Shown: positions 9,089-16,814 of the stretch, piece after piece
Layout: the number at the start of each line of letters is the position of its first letter
Position numbering within the stretch: the first letter of the stretch is position 1
Source: Zeimonas sp039807785
Lineage (GTDB): Bacteria; Pseudomonadota; Gammaproteobacteria; Burkholderiales; Burkholderiaceae_E
Direction: 5' to 3'
NCBI GenBank assembly: GCA_039807785.1
Contig: JBDHRX010000004.1
Span: 1 to 56,978, forward strand
DNA: 56,978 bases
Program-made: the position numbers and the translations under genes
The notes under the pieces: model-generated
The model's input: the letters and a program-made list of their open reading frames with translations, nothing else
The model's database searches: none
What the model was told of the DNA's origin: nothing

Positions 9089-9442
9089 TCAGACGCCCAG
9101 CAGCTCGACCTCGAACAGCAGGGTCGCGTTCGGCGGAATCACGCCGCCGGCGCCGCGCGCGCCGTAGCCGAGCTCGGGCGGAATCACCAGGCGGCGCGTG
9201 CCGCCGACCCGCATTCCGGCCACGCCTTCGTCCCAGCCCCGGATCACGTGCCCCGCGCCCAGCGGGAACGAGAACGGCTCGCCCCGGTCCTTGCTCGAAT
9301 CGAATTTCCGTCCGGCCTGGCCGTTCTCGTAGAGCCAGCCGGTGTAGTGCACGCGCACGTGCCGCCCGCTGGCGGCCTGCTCGCCGTCTCCGGGCGTGAT
9401 GTCGTCGTACTGCAGCCCGGAGGCGGTGGTCTGGTAGGCCAT
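9089..9442 (-). CDS. FKBP-type peptidyl-prolyl cis-trans isomerase
   Basis: A 117-residue single FKBP domain catalysing proline isomerisation. Recognisable segments are VRVHYTGWLYENGQAGRKFD, FSFPLGAGHVIRGWDEGVAG and the closing GYGARGAGGVIPPNATLLFE. There is no signal peptide, so it is cytosolic. The ATG at 9442 (MAYQTTASGLQYDDI) is the family start. It is the most downstream gene of a minus-strand run that begins at the histidine kinase, but a 61-base gap from the dehydrogenase leaves co-transcription open. Confidence 0.96.
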   Translation of the reverse strand: MAYQTTASGLQYDDITPGDGEQAASGRHVRVHYTGWLYENGQAGRKFDSSKDRGEPFSFPLGAGHVIRGWDEGVAGMRVGGTRRLVIPPELGYGARGAGGVIPPNATLLFEVELLGV

Positions 9443-9503
9443 GGGAGTCCTTGGTCGGAGGTCGGGGTGTGCGGCGCGCGTCGTGCGCACCGGTGGTTCC
9501 GGT

Positions 9504-10409
9504 TCAGCGGGCGGCGGGCCGCAGGCGGCGGATCAGGCTGGAGGTGTCCCAGCGTCCGCCGCCCATGCGCTGGACGTCGCCGTAGAACTGGTCGACCAGC
9601 GCGGTGACCGGCAGCGCCGCGCCGTTGCGCTTGGCTTCGTCGAGGCACAGGCCGAGGTCCTTGCGCATCCAGTCGACAGCGAAGCCGAAGTCGAACTGGT
9701 CGTCCACCATCGTGCCGCCGCGATTGTCCATCTGCCACGATTGGGCGGCACCCTTGCCGATCACGTCGAGCACCTGCTTCATGTCGAGCCCGGAGGCCAG
9801 GCCGAAGGCGATCGCCTCGGAGAGCCCCTGCACCAGTCCCGCGATGCAGATCTGGTTGACCATCTTGGCGAGCTGTCCCGCGCCCGGCCCGCCGACGAGC
9901 GTGCAGGCGCGCGCGAACGCCATCGCGACCGGCCGGATGCGCTCGAACGTGGCCGGGACCCCGCCGCACATCACGGTGAGCAGCCCGTTGACCGCGCCGG
10001 CCTGTCCGCCGGAGACCGGCGCATCGACGAAGTCGAGGCCGCGCTCGCGCGCCGCGGCTTGCAGCTCGCGCGCCACCGCCGCCGAGGCGGTGGTGTGGTC
10101 GACGAACACGGCGCCGGGCCGCATGCCCGCGAAGGCGCCGTCCTCGCCCAGCACCACCGAGCGCAGGTCGTCGTCGTTGCCGACGCAGGCGAAGACGATG
10201 TCGGCGCCCTGTGCGGCCTGCCCCGGCGTCGGCGCCGTCGAGCCGCCGTACTCGCCGGCCCATTGCGCGGCCTTGGCGGCGGTCCGGTTGTACACGGTGA
10301 CGGCGTGGCCGGCGCGCCGGAGGTGTCCGGCCATCGGGTAGCCCATGACGCCCAGGCCGAGGAAGGCGACCTGGTGCGGCGCGACGGGTTCGTAGGATCT
10401 CTGGGTCAT
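9504..10409 (-). CDS. NAD(P)-dependent beta-hydroxyacid dehydrogenase (HIBADH family)
   Basis: A 301-residue member of the 3-hydroxyisobutyrate / tartronate-semialdehyde reductase family. It has a Rossmann motif FLGLGVMGYPMAGHL, the substrate signature FVDAPVSGGQAGAVNG and the catalytic lysine region GPGAGQLAKMVNQI. These enzymes interconvert a beta-hydroxyacid and its semialdehyde in the cytosol. It lies 154 bases downstream of a gamma-glutamyltransferase in the same direction as the Tct transporter cluster, which suggests a part in catabolising the imported acid. A paralogue is at 42700-43593. The exact substrate cannot be read from the sequence. Confidence 0.93.
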   Translation of the reverse strand: MTQRSYEPVAPHQVAFLGLGVMGYPMAGHLRRAGHAVTVYNRTAAKAAQWAGEYGGSTAPTPGQAAQGADIVFACVGNDDDLRSVVLGEDGAFAGMRPGAVFVDHTTASAAVARELQAAARERGLDFVDAPVSGGQAGAVNGLLTVMCGGVPATFERIRPVAMAFARACTLVGGPGAGQLAKMVNQICIAGLVQGLSEAIAFGLASGLDMKQVLDVIGKGAAQSWQMDNRGGTMVDDQFDFGFAVDWMRKDLGLCLDEAKRNGAALPVTALVDQFYGDVQRMGGGRWDTSSLIRRLRPAAR

Positions 10410-10526
10410 CGTTGGCTTCCTTGATCGGGTCGCGACGGCCGGCGCGGAAACACCTGCCCGGGCGCGAGCGCGGCTGCGCGGCAGACGTGACGATAAAGGA
10501 AATCGCCGCCGGTTGCCCGGAGCGGC

Positions 10527-10545
10527 CGTCCCGTCGACAGGGACG
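10527..10545. other. Small inverted repeat 3' of the first gamma-glutamyltransferase
   Basis: CGTCCC (10527-10532) and GGGACG (10540-10545) with a 7-base spacer, 19 bases past the 3' end of the gamma-glutamyltransferase gene. It may be a 3' hairpin or an operator for the downstream dehydrogenase. No T-run is present on the minus strand. Confidence 0.3.
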
Positions 10546-10563
10546 TGCCGGCGGGGGACCGGC

Positions 10564-12195
10564 TCAGAAACCGACGGCCGCGCCGTCGCGCCGGCTGTCG
10601 CTGGCGGCGACGTAACCGTCGGGCACGGGAACGGACGCGTCCGCGGGCGCGGCGTCGTCGGCGAGCCGCCAGATGAACTGGCCGGCGCCGAAGTCCATGT
10701 AGGCGTCGGTCGCGCGCTCGATGCGGTGGCCGAGCCGGCGCAGCGCATCGACGGTGTGCGCCGGGATCGTGGGCTCGAGGTCGAGCGTGCTGCCGGGGCC
10801 GACCTTCCAGCGCGGGGCGTCGCAGGCGGCCTGCGGCTGCTGATGATGGTCGATCATTCTCGACAGGGTCTGGACATGACCCTGCGGCTGCATGTTGCCG
10901 CCCATCACGCCGAAACTCATCTGCGGGCGGCCGTCCTTCATCAGGAAGGCCGGGATGATGGTGTGGAACGGGCGCTTGCCCGGCGCCACCTGGTTCGGGT
11001 GGCCGTCGCGCAGCGTGAAGCCATGGCCGCGGTTCTGCAGCGACACGCCGATGCCCGGCACCACGACCCCGGAACCGAAGCCCATGTAGTTGGACTGGAT
11101 GAACGAGACCATCATGCCGCTTTCGTCGGCGGCGCTCAGGTAGATGGTGCCGCCGTCGGGCGGCAGGCCGTGTCCGAAGTCGGTGGCGCGGTCGCGGCGG
11201 ATGCGCGCGGCGCGGCGCGCGAGGTAGCCGTCGTCGAGCAGTTGCGCGGCGCCGACCGCGGTCATCGCGGCGGGGTCTCCGACCCAGCGATAGACGTCGG
11301 CGAAGGCCGCCTTCATCGCCTCGATCTGGAGATGCCGGGCCTCGGTGGAATCGGGGTCGAGCGCCGCGAGATCGAAATGCGAGAGGATGCCGAGCGCCAT
11401 CAGCGCCGCGATGCCCTGGCCGTTGGGCGGGATCTCGTGCAGCACGTAGCCGCGATAGGTCTTCGAGATCGTGCCGCACCACTCGGGCGCGAAGTCGCGC
11501 AGGTCCGCCGTCGAGAGCGCGCCGCCGTGCGCCCCGGCATGCGCGACCAGCGCCGCGGCGGTCTCGCCCTCGTAGAAGTCGCGTCCCCGGGTCCGGGCGA
11601 TGCGGCGCAGCGTGCGCGCGGCATCCGGGAAGGCGAAGCGTTCGCCGATCCCCGGGGCGCGTCCGCGCGGCAGGAACGCCTGCGCGAATCCCGGGAGGTC
11701 TTTCAGCAACGGAACCTGCGCGGCCCACTTGCGTTGGACCACGGGCGTCACCGCGAAGCCGCGCTCGGCCATCGTCGCGGCGGGCTCGAGCAGGTCGGAG
11801 AAGGGCAACCGGCCGAGCTTCTCGTGCAGCGCGGCCCAGCCGGCGACGGCGCCCGGCACGGTGACGCTGCCCCAGCCGCGCATCGGGATCTCCGCGCCGT
11901 GGTGGCGCCGGAACCACGCCGGGTCCCAGGCGGCGGGCGCGGGGCCCGAGGCGTTCAGTCCGTGCAGCGCCGCGCCGTCCCACACGATCGCGAAGGCATC
12001 GCTGCCCAGGCCGCAGGAGACCGGCTCGACGATCGTGAGTGCGGCCGCCGCCGCGATCGCGGCGTCGACCGCGTTGCCGCCGGCGGCCAGCATGCGCAGC
12101 CCGGCCTGCGCGGCCAGCGGTTGCGAGGTGGCGACGACGTTGCGCGCGAACAAGGGCGTGCGCGCGCAGGCATAGCCGGCCGACCAGTCGAACAT
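10564..12195 (-). CDS. ggt: Gamma-glutamyltransferase family protein (first copy)
   Basis: A 543-residue N-terminal nucleophile hydrolase. It opens with RNVVATSQPLAAQAGLRMLA and AGGNAVDAAIAAAAALTIVE, the classical GGT large-subunit start. The predicted self-cleavage and catalytic residue is Thr350 in PDGGTIYLSAAD. NYMGFGSGVVVPGIGVSLQN and FGVMGGNMQPQGHVQ follow in the small subunit. It has no signal peptide, so it is probably cytosolic, unlike the periplasmic E. coli enzyme. Substrates may be gamma-glutamyl compounds, or the protein may be an acylase-like relative. It lies 13 bases after a HAD hydrolase in the Tct operon. A clear paralogue is at 27196-28797 and also lies next to a Bug receptor. 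Confidence 0.93.
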   Translation of the reverse strand: MFDWSAGYACARTPLFARNVVATSQPLAAQAGLRMLAAGGNAVDAAIAAAAALTIVEPVSCGLGSDAFAIVWDGAALHGLNASGPAPAAWDPAWFRRHHGAEIPMRGWGSVTVPGAVAGWAALHEKLGRLPFSDLLEPAATMAERGFAVTPVVQRKWAAQVPLLKDLPGFAQAFLPRGRAPGIGERFAFPDAARTLRRIARTRGRDFYEGETAAALVAHAGAHGGALSTADLRDFAPEWCGTISKTYRGYVLHEIPPNGQGIAALMALGILSHFDLAALDPDSTEARHLQIEAMKAAFADVYRWVGDPAAMTAVGAAQLLDDGYLARRAARIRRDRATDFGHGLPPDGGTIYLSAADESGMMVSFIQSNYMGFGSGVVVPGIGVSLQNRGHGFTLRDGHPNQVAPGKRPFHTIIPAFLMKDGRPQMSFGVMGGNMQPQGHVQTLSRMIDHHQQPQAACDAPRWKVGPGSTLDLEPTIPAHTVDALRRLGHRIERATDAYMDFGAGQFIWRLADDAAPADASVPVPDGYVAASDSRRDGAAVGF

Positions 12196-12208
12196 GGCGC
12201 CTCCGTCC

Positions 12209-12901
12209 TCAGCACCCGAGTCGATCGGCGAGGTCGCGCAGGTCCCGGGCGTGCAGGTCGTTCCCGGGGCGCGGCGAGACGTCCTTGGGCACGTTCGGGC
12301 CGAACTCCAGCGGCCGCTCGATGTGCGCGGTGCGGCAGCCGCATGCGCGCGCCGCGGCGAGATCGTCGTGATGCGCGGCGACCAGCATCAGTTGCTCCGG
12401 CGCGATGCCGAGGACATCGCAGGCGCCCAGATAGACCTCCGGATCGGGCTTGTAGTGCCGGAACACCTCGGCCGAGAGGATCAGGTCCCAGGGCAGCGCG
12501 GCGTGCCGCGCCATGTCGGCCAGCAGGCGCAGGTTGCCGTTGGAGAGCGTGCACAGCATGAAGCGCCGGCGCAGCCGGCCCAGGCCGTCGAGCACGTCGG
12601 GCCACGGGTCGAGCCGGTGCCAGGCGAGATTGAGCTCGCGCCGCGCGGCTTCGTCGAGCCGGTCGGCGACACCGAAGCGCTCGAGGACCTGGTCGAGGAT
12701 CATCCGGTGCAGCGCGTCGATCCGGGTCCAGCCGAGCTCGCCGCTGCGCACGCGGGCCATGGCCGGCCGGTAGCCGTCGCGCCAGGCGAGGGCGAAGGCG
12801 CCGGCATCGATGTCGAGGCCGAGCGCCGCGACCTCACGTTCGATGGAGCCGTACCAGTCGACGACGGTGCCGAAGACGTCGAACGCGAGGACGGCCGGCA
12901 T
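12209..12901 (-). CDS. HAD hydrolase, annotated type: L-2-haloacid dehalogenase
   Basis: A 230-residue HAD-superfamily protein close to type II haloacid dehalogenases. The nucleophile is Asp8 in LAFDVFGTVVDWYGS. Motif II is CTLSNGN, the lysine is in FRHYKPDPEVY, and the acidic motif appears as VAAHHDDLAAARACG. True (S)-2-haloacid dehalogenases usually carry SSNAWD at this last place, so the substrate may not be a haloacid; a phosphatase-like or other C-O hydrolase role is possible. It sits 25 bases after tctA and 13 before the gamma-glutamyltransferase, so it belongs to the transporter operon. Family call is firm; reaction is uncertain. Confidence 0.88.
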   Translation of the reverse strand: MPAVLAFDVFGTVVDWYGSIEREVAALGLDIDAGAFALAWRDGYRPAMARVRSGELGWTRIDALHRMILDQVLERFGVADRLDEAARRELNLAWHRLDPWPDVLDGLGRLRRRFMLCTLSNGNLRLLADMARHAALPWDLILSAEVFRHYKPDPEVYLGACDVLGIAPEQLMLVAAHHDDLAAARACGCRTAHIERPLEFGPNVPKDVSPRPGNDLHARDLRDLADRLGC

Positions 12902-12926
12902 GGGGTCCGACAGGCTCAGGTTTCCC

Positions 12927-14438
12927 TCAGGTTTCCTCTTCCGCGAAGGCCTCGCTGCGTTTCTTCGCGACGGCGGGCATGAAGACGATGACGAGCAGGA
13001 TGGCGGCGATGGCCAGCAGGGTGGCCGACAGGGGCCGGGTGACGAAGACCGACCAGTCGCCGCGCGAGATGGTCATGGCGCGGCGCAGGTACTCCTCCAT
13101 CAGCTTGCCCAGCACCAGCCCGAGCAGCAGCGGGGCGGGTTCGCAGTCGAGCTTGCGGAAGATGTAGCCCAGGAGCGCGAACGGGATCGTCACGAACACG
13201 TCGAACACGTTGTTGTTGATCGAGTACGCGCCCACGCAGCAGAACAGCAGGATCGCCGGGTACAGGATCCGGTACGGCACCGTGAGCAGCCGGATCCACA
13301 GTCCGATCAGCGGCAGGTTCAGGATCACCAGCATCAGGTTGCCGATCCACATCGAGGCGATCAGCCCCCAGAACAGGTCCGGGTTGCTGGTCATCACCTG
13401 CGGGCCGGGCTGGATGTTGTGGATCATCATCCCGGCCACCATCAGCGCCATCACCGCGTTGGTCGGGATCCCCAGCGTGAGCATCGGGATGAACGAGGTC
13501 TGCGCCCCGGCGTTGTTGGCCGACTCGGGCCCGGCCACCCCTTCGATCGCCCCCTTGCCGAAGCGCTCCGGCGTCTTGGAGATCTTCTTCTCGATCGCGT
13601 ACGAGGTGAACGAGGACAGCACCGCCCCGCCCCCGGGCAGGATGCCCAGGAACGAGCCCAGCGCCGTGCCGCGCAGGATCGGCGCGATGGATGCCTTGAA
13701 CTCGGGCATCGTCGGCAGCAGCCGCCCCACCTTGCGCGTGAACACTTCCCGGTTCTCGCGCTGCTCCAGGTTGCAGATGATCTCGCCGAACCCGAAGATC
13801 CCCATCGCCACCGCGGCGAACTCGATCCCGTCGGTGAGTTCCGGAATGTCGAACGAGAACCGCGCCACCCCCGAGTTCACGTCCGTGCCCACCATCCCGA
13901 TCAGCAGGCCGAACACCACCATCGCCAGCGCCTTCAGGATCGAGCCGTGCGCCAGCACCACCGCGGCGATCAGGCCCAGCACCATCAGCGAGAAGTACTC
14001 GGCCGGCCCGAACTTGAACGCCACCTCCGCCAGCGGCGGGGCGAAGCCCGCGATCAGCAGCGTCGCCACCGTTCCGGCGAAGAAAGAGCCGATCGCCGCG
14101 ATCGCCAGCGCCGGCCCGGGGCGGCCCTGGCGCGCCATCTGGTAGCCGTCCAGCGTCGTGACCACCGACGAGGTCTCGCCCGGCAGGTTCACCAGGATCG
14201 CCGTCGTCGACCCTCCGTACTGCGCCCCGTAGTAGATGCCCGCCAGCATGATCAGCGCCGTCGTCGGGTCGCTCAGCTTGTACGTGATCGGCAGCAGCAT
14301 CGCGATCGTCGCCAGCGGGCCCAGCCCCGGCAGCACCCCCACCAGCGTGCCCAGCAACACCCCGATGAAGCAGTAGAACACGTTCGTCAGGGTCAGCGCC
14401 GTCGCGAACCCCAGGCCCAGATTCGTCAGCAGTTCCAT
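12927..14438 (-). CDS. tctA: Tripartite tricarboxylate transporter large membrane subunit TctA
   Basis: A 503-residue integral membrane protein with about 11-12 hydrophobic segments and the hallmark TctA motifs GVLPGLGPLATIAMLLPITY, YYGAQYGGSTTAILVNLPGE and FLGILPGGGAVLSSFTSYAI. With TctB and the TctC receptor it imports carboxylates across the inner membrane, driven by an ion gradient. It starts 16 bases after tctB. The C-terminus ends in a short charged tail. Full family length, no damage seen. Confidence 0.97.
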   Translation of the reverse strand: MELLTNLGLGFATALTLTNVFYCFIGVLLGTLVGVLPGLGPLATIAMLLPITYKLSDPTTALIMLAGIYYGAQYGGSTTAILVNLPGETSSVVTTLDGYQMARQGRPGPALAIAAIGSFFAGTVATLLIAGFAPPLAEVAFKFGPAEYFSLMVLGLIAAVVLAHGSILKALAMVVFGLLIGMVGTDVNSGVARFSFDIPELTDGIEFAAVAMGIFGFGEIICNLEQRENREVFTRKVGRLLPTMPEFKASIAPILRGTALGSFLGILPGGGAVLSSFTSYAIEKKISKTPERFGKGAIEGVAGPESANNAGAQTSFIPMLTLGIPTNAVMALMVAGMMIHNIQPGPQVMTSNPDLFWGLIASMWIGNLMLVILNLPLIGLWIRLLTVPYRILYPAILLFCCVGAYSINNNVFDVFVTIPFALLGYIFRKLDCEPAPLLLGLVLGKLMEEYLRRAMTISRGDWSVFVTRPLSATLLAIAAILLVIVFMPAVAKKRSEAFAEEET

Positions 14439-14454
14439 CGTCGCGGCTCCCGGC

Positions 14455-14916
14455 TCAGTTCGTCAGAAACTTCGGCCAAACCGGAAACTGCAGTTCCAGC
14501 CCCTTTACGAACACCAGCTCCGACATCACCAGCAGCACCACGATCGAGATCACCGTCTCTTTCCAGTTGAACTCGTGGCTGGCCACCGCCGAGATGCCGA
14601 TCAGCAGCGTCACCGCCACCACCATGCCCAGGTACGGCAATCCCACCGCGAACAACGCCACCGCCGCCAGCACCAGGATCAGCTCGCGCCAGCCCACCTT
14701 GGTGAGCTCGCCCTCGCCCGCCGAGGGCGCCGTCGCGCGCCAGCTGGTGAGCACCCCCAGCAGTGCCATCAGGACCCCCAGCATCGTCGGAAAGAACCCG
14801 GGGCCCATCCGCGCCGGCGTTCCCAGCTGGTAGGCCTGCGAGAACGCCACGAAGAATATCCCCAGGCCGAAAAACATCGCTCCCGACCAAAAATCCTGCC
14901 GGTTCCTGATCCGCAT
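14455..14916 (-). CDS. tctB: Tripartite tricarboxylate transporter small membrane subunit TctB
   Basis: A 153-residue protein with four hydrophobic segments, in the usual TctB layout. It starts MRIRNRQDFWSGAMFFGLG, includes TPARMGPGFFPTMLGVLMAL (the conserved G-P-G-F-F-P motif) and ends ELQFPVWPKFLTN. It is the small membrane partner of TctA. The ATG at 14916 is chosen because it opens the conserved N-terminus; the 42 upstream in-frame residues are not family-like. It lies 16 bases before tctA and 177 bases after tctC; that gap contains a strong hairpin. Confidence 0.95.
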   Translation of the reverse strand: MRIRNRQDFWSGAMFFGLGIFFVAFSQAYQLGTPARMGPGFFPTMLGVLMALLGVLTSWRATAPSAGEGELTKVGWRELILVLAAVALFAVGLPYLGMVVAVTLLIGISAVASHEFNWKETVISIVVLLVMSELVFVKGLELQFPVWPKFLTN

Positions 14917-15014
14917 CGGTTTCGTCTCCGTGATCTTCGATGAATGGGACTGCGGGCCGCGCCGGTGTCTCCCGGGGTCGGCCGTGCAAAATTTTCCCGA
15001 TGATAGTGCGGCCG

Positions 15015-15031
15015 GCATGGCTCGGCCATGC
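15015..15031. promoter_or_regulatory. Inverted repeat in the tctC-tctB spacer
   Basis: GCATGGC (15015-15021), TCG, GCCATGC (15025-15031): a perfect 7-base inverted repeat with 3 bases between. It lies in the middle of the tctC-tctB spacer and could be an operator for internal control or part of an mRNA structure. Confidence 0.35.
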
Positions 15032-15063
15032 GTGAATTCCACAATCGGCGCGGCCGGCCGGTT

Positions 15064-15082
15064 CCGGGGCGGGCCGCCCCGG
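15064..15082 (-). other. Stable hairpin just after tctC
   Basis: CCGGGGCG (15064-15071), GGC, CGCCCCGG (15075-15082): a perfect 8-base GC stem that begins 11 bases beyond the tctC stop. No T-run follows on the minus strand, so full termination is unlikely. Such hairpins after binding-protein genes often stabilise the upstream message and raise receptor over membrane subunits. Confidence 0.55.
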
Positions 15083-15093
15083 GGGCCAGGGCT

Positions 15094-16125
15094 CTAGTCG
15101 ATCCGCGCGCCGGACGCCTTGACGATGCGCTGGTACTTGGCCTGCTCGGCGTGCACGAAGCGCGTGAAGGCTTCCGGGCTCATCGGCGCCGGCTCGGCGC
15201 CCATCCGCGCGAGCCGCTGGCGCAGCTCGTCCGAGGCGAGCGCCCGGGTGAACTCGGCGTTGAGGCGGTCGACGATCGCCGCCGGCGTGCCGGCCGGCGC
15301 GAAGACCCCGAACCAGGTGCTGATGTCGAAGTCCTTCAGTCCGCTTTCCGAAACAGTGGGCAGTTCCGGGAAGAAACTGCTGCGCTGCGTCGTGGTGACG
15401 GCGAAGGCCTTCAGCTTGCCGGCGCGGATCTGCGGCGTCGCGGAAGCCAGGTTGTCGAACATCAGGTCGGTCTGCTCGGCGAGCAGCCCCAGCTGCGCCG
15501 GGGCCGCGCCGCCGTAGGGAATGTGCACCATCGCGATGCCGGCCTGGGCTTCGAGCAGCTCCCCCGCCAGGTGGCCGGCGCTGCCGTTGCCGCCCGAACC
15601 GTAGTTCAGCTTGCCGGGATGCGCGCGCGCATACGCGATCAGGTCGCCCAGGTTGCGCACCCCGAGCCGCTCGGCGGTGCGCGGGTTCATCACCAGCACG
15701 TTGGGCACCGTCGCGATCCGCGTGACCGGCGCGAAGTCGCGGTTGGCGTCGTACGGCATCCGGGCATAGAGGTACGGGTTGATCGCATGAGTGGCGACCG
15801 CGCCCATCACGACCGAGTAGCCGTCGGGCGCGGCCTTCGCCACCAGGTCGGCCCCGATGTTGCCGCCGGCGCCGGGACGGTTCTCGACCACGACCGGCTG
15901 CCCCAGCGGGTCGCGCAGCTGCTCGGCCAGCGCACGCGCGACCTGGTCGAGCGGCCCCGACGGCGGATAGGGCACGACGAAGCGGATCGGGCGGTTCGGC
16001 CAGGACTGCGCGAGCGCCGGGGCCGCGGCGGTGCCGAGCAGGGCGGCCGCGAGGCCCGCGGCCAGGCCGGAGACGGCGATGCGGCGTCGATGCGATGCGC
16101 CGGAGACGGAAGCTTGGCGGGTCAT
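15094..16125 (-). CDS. tctC: Bug/TctC-family periplasmic carboxylate receptor
   Basis: A 343-residue solute-binding protein. The signal peptide is about residues 1-39 (basic start, hydrophobic core, then AAPALAQ cut before SWPNRP). The Bug core shows FVVPYPPSGPLDQVARALAE, VVVENRPGAGGNIGADLVAK and HIPYGGAAPAQLGLLAEQ, with WFGVFAPAGTPAAIVDRL near the end. It binds a carboxylate or related small acid in the periplasm for TctA/TctB. Its ATG overlaps the response-regulator stop by four bases (ATGA), so it is coupled to the two-component system rather than only to tctBA. That arrangement suggests the receptor may also feed ligand information to the sensor kinase, as described for Bct proteins in Bordetella. 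Confidence 0.95.
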   Translation of the reverse strand: MTRQASVSGASHRRRIAVSGLAAGLAAALLGTAAAPALAQSWPNRPIRFVVPYPPSGPLDQVARALAEQLRDPLGQPVVVENRPGAGGNIGADLVAKAAPDGYSVVMGAVATHAINPYLYARMPYDANRDFAPVTRIATVPNVLVMNPRTAERLGVRNLGDLIAYARAHPGKLNYGSGGNGSAGHLAGELLEAQAGIAMVHIPYGGAAPAQLGLLAEQTDLMFDNLASATPQIRAGKLKAFAVTTTQRSSFFPELPTVSESGLKDFDISTWFGVFAPAGTPAAIVDRLNAEFTRALASDELRQRLARMGAEPAPMSPEAFTRFVHAEQAKYQRIVKASGARID

Positions 16126-16814
16126 GGTTCCCCCTCGGTTTTTTCGGGTGCCGATGATACTCGCTGAGGCGCGGCCGGCGAACCGGGGAGCAGGGCCAGT
16201 TCGACCGCGCTGCGGACCCCCATCTTGGCGAACAGGCTGGCGCGATGCACCTCGACGGTACGCATGCTGATGCCGAGCTCGTCGGCGATCAGCTTGTTGC
16301 GCTTGCCTGCGAGCACGAGCAGCATCACGTCGCGCTCGCGCGCGCTCAGCCGCTCGATCCGCGCCTGCACGTCGGCCACCTGCAGCGCCGACTGCCGACG
16401 CGTGCGCGATTCGTCCAGCGCCTCGATCACCCGGTCGGCCAGCCGGTTGTCGCTGAACGGCTTCTCGAGGAAGTCGAACGCGCCGCGCTTGAGCACTTCC
16501 ACCGCCATGCCGATGTCGCCGTGCCCGGTCAGGAACACCACCGGCGTGCGGTGCTCGGGGTCGAGCTCGCAGAGCCGGTCGAACAGCTCGATGCCGGACA
16601 TGGCGTGCATGCGCACGTCGAGCAGCAGGCAGGTGGGCTCGTCGGTGCAGCCAGCGCCCGGCCGGGCGAAGGCGAGATACGACTCGGCATCGCGGAAGCG
16701 GCGGTTGCGCAGCCCGCGGGAGTCGAACAGGAACTGCAGCGCATCGGCCAGCACGTCGTCGTCCTCGACGAGGTGGACGATGCCCGGGACCTGGCGTGCC
16801 GCGCGACGGTTCAT
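16122..16814 (-). CDS. FixJ/NarL-like response regulator with LuxR-type DNA-binding domain
   Basis: A 230-residue regulator. The receiver domain has the acidic pocket HLVEDDDVLADALQ, the phospho-acceptor Asp66 in CLLLDVRMHAMSGIE, the Thr region VVFLTGHGDIGMAVE and Lys in FDFLEKPFSDNRL. The C-terminal LuxR helix-turn-helix is SARERDVMLLVLAGKRNKLI followed by ELGISMRTVEVHRASLFAKM. It should bind DNA when phosphorylated by the kinase encoded just upstream. The ATG overlaps the kinase stop by four bases, and its own stop overlaps the tctC start by four bases. The likely targets are the promoters of this directon. FixJ-type output rather than NtrC- or OmpR-type output is clear. Confidence 0.94.
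   Translation of the reverse strand: MNRRAARQVPGIVHLVEDDDVLADALQFLFDSRGLRNRRFRDAESYLAFARPGAGCTDEPTCLLLDVRMHAMSGIELFDRLCELDPEHRTPVVFLTGHGDIGMAVEVLKRGAFDFLEKPFSDNRLADRVIEALDESRTRRQSALQVADVQARIERLSARERDVMLLVLAGKRNKLIADELGISMRTVEVHRASLFAKMGVRSAVELALLPGSPAAPQRVSSAPEKTEGEP

Noticed and set aside
12927..14916. Possible horizontal origin of tctA/tctB because of slightly different codon choice
   Set aside because: The difference is small by eye, the genes are embedded in a coherent operon and there are no mobile-element traces; needs a computed codon test.
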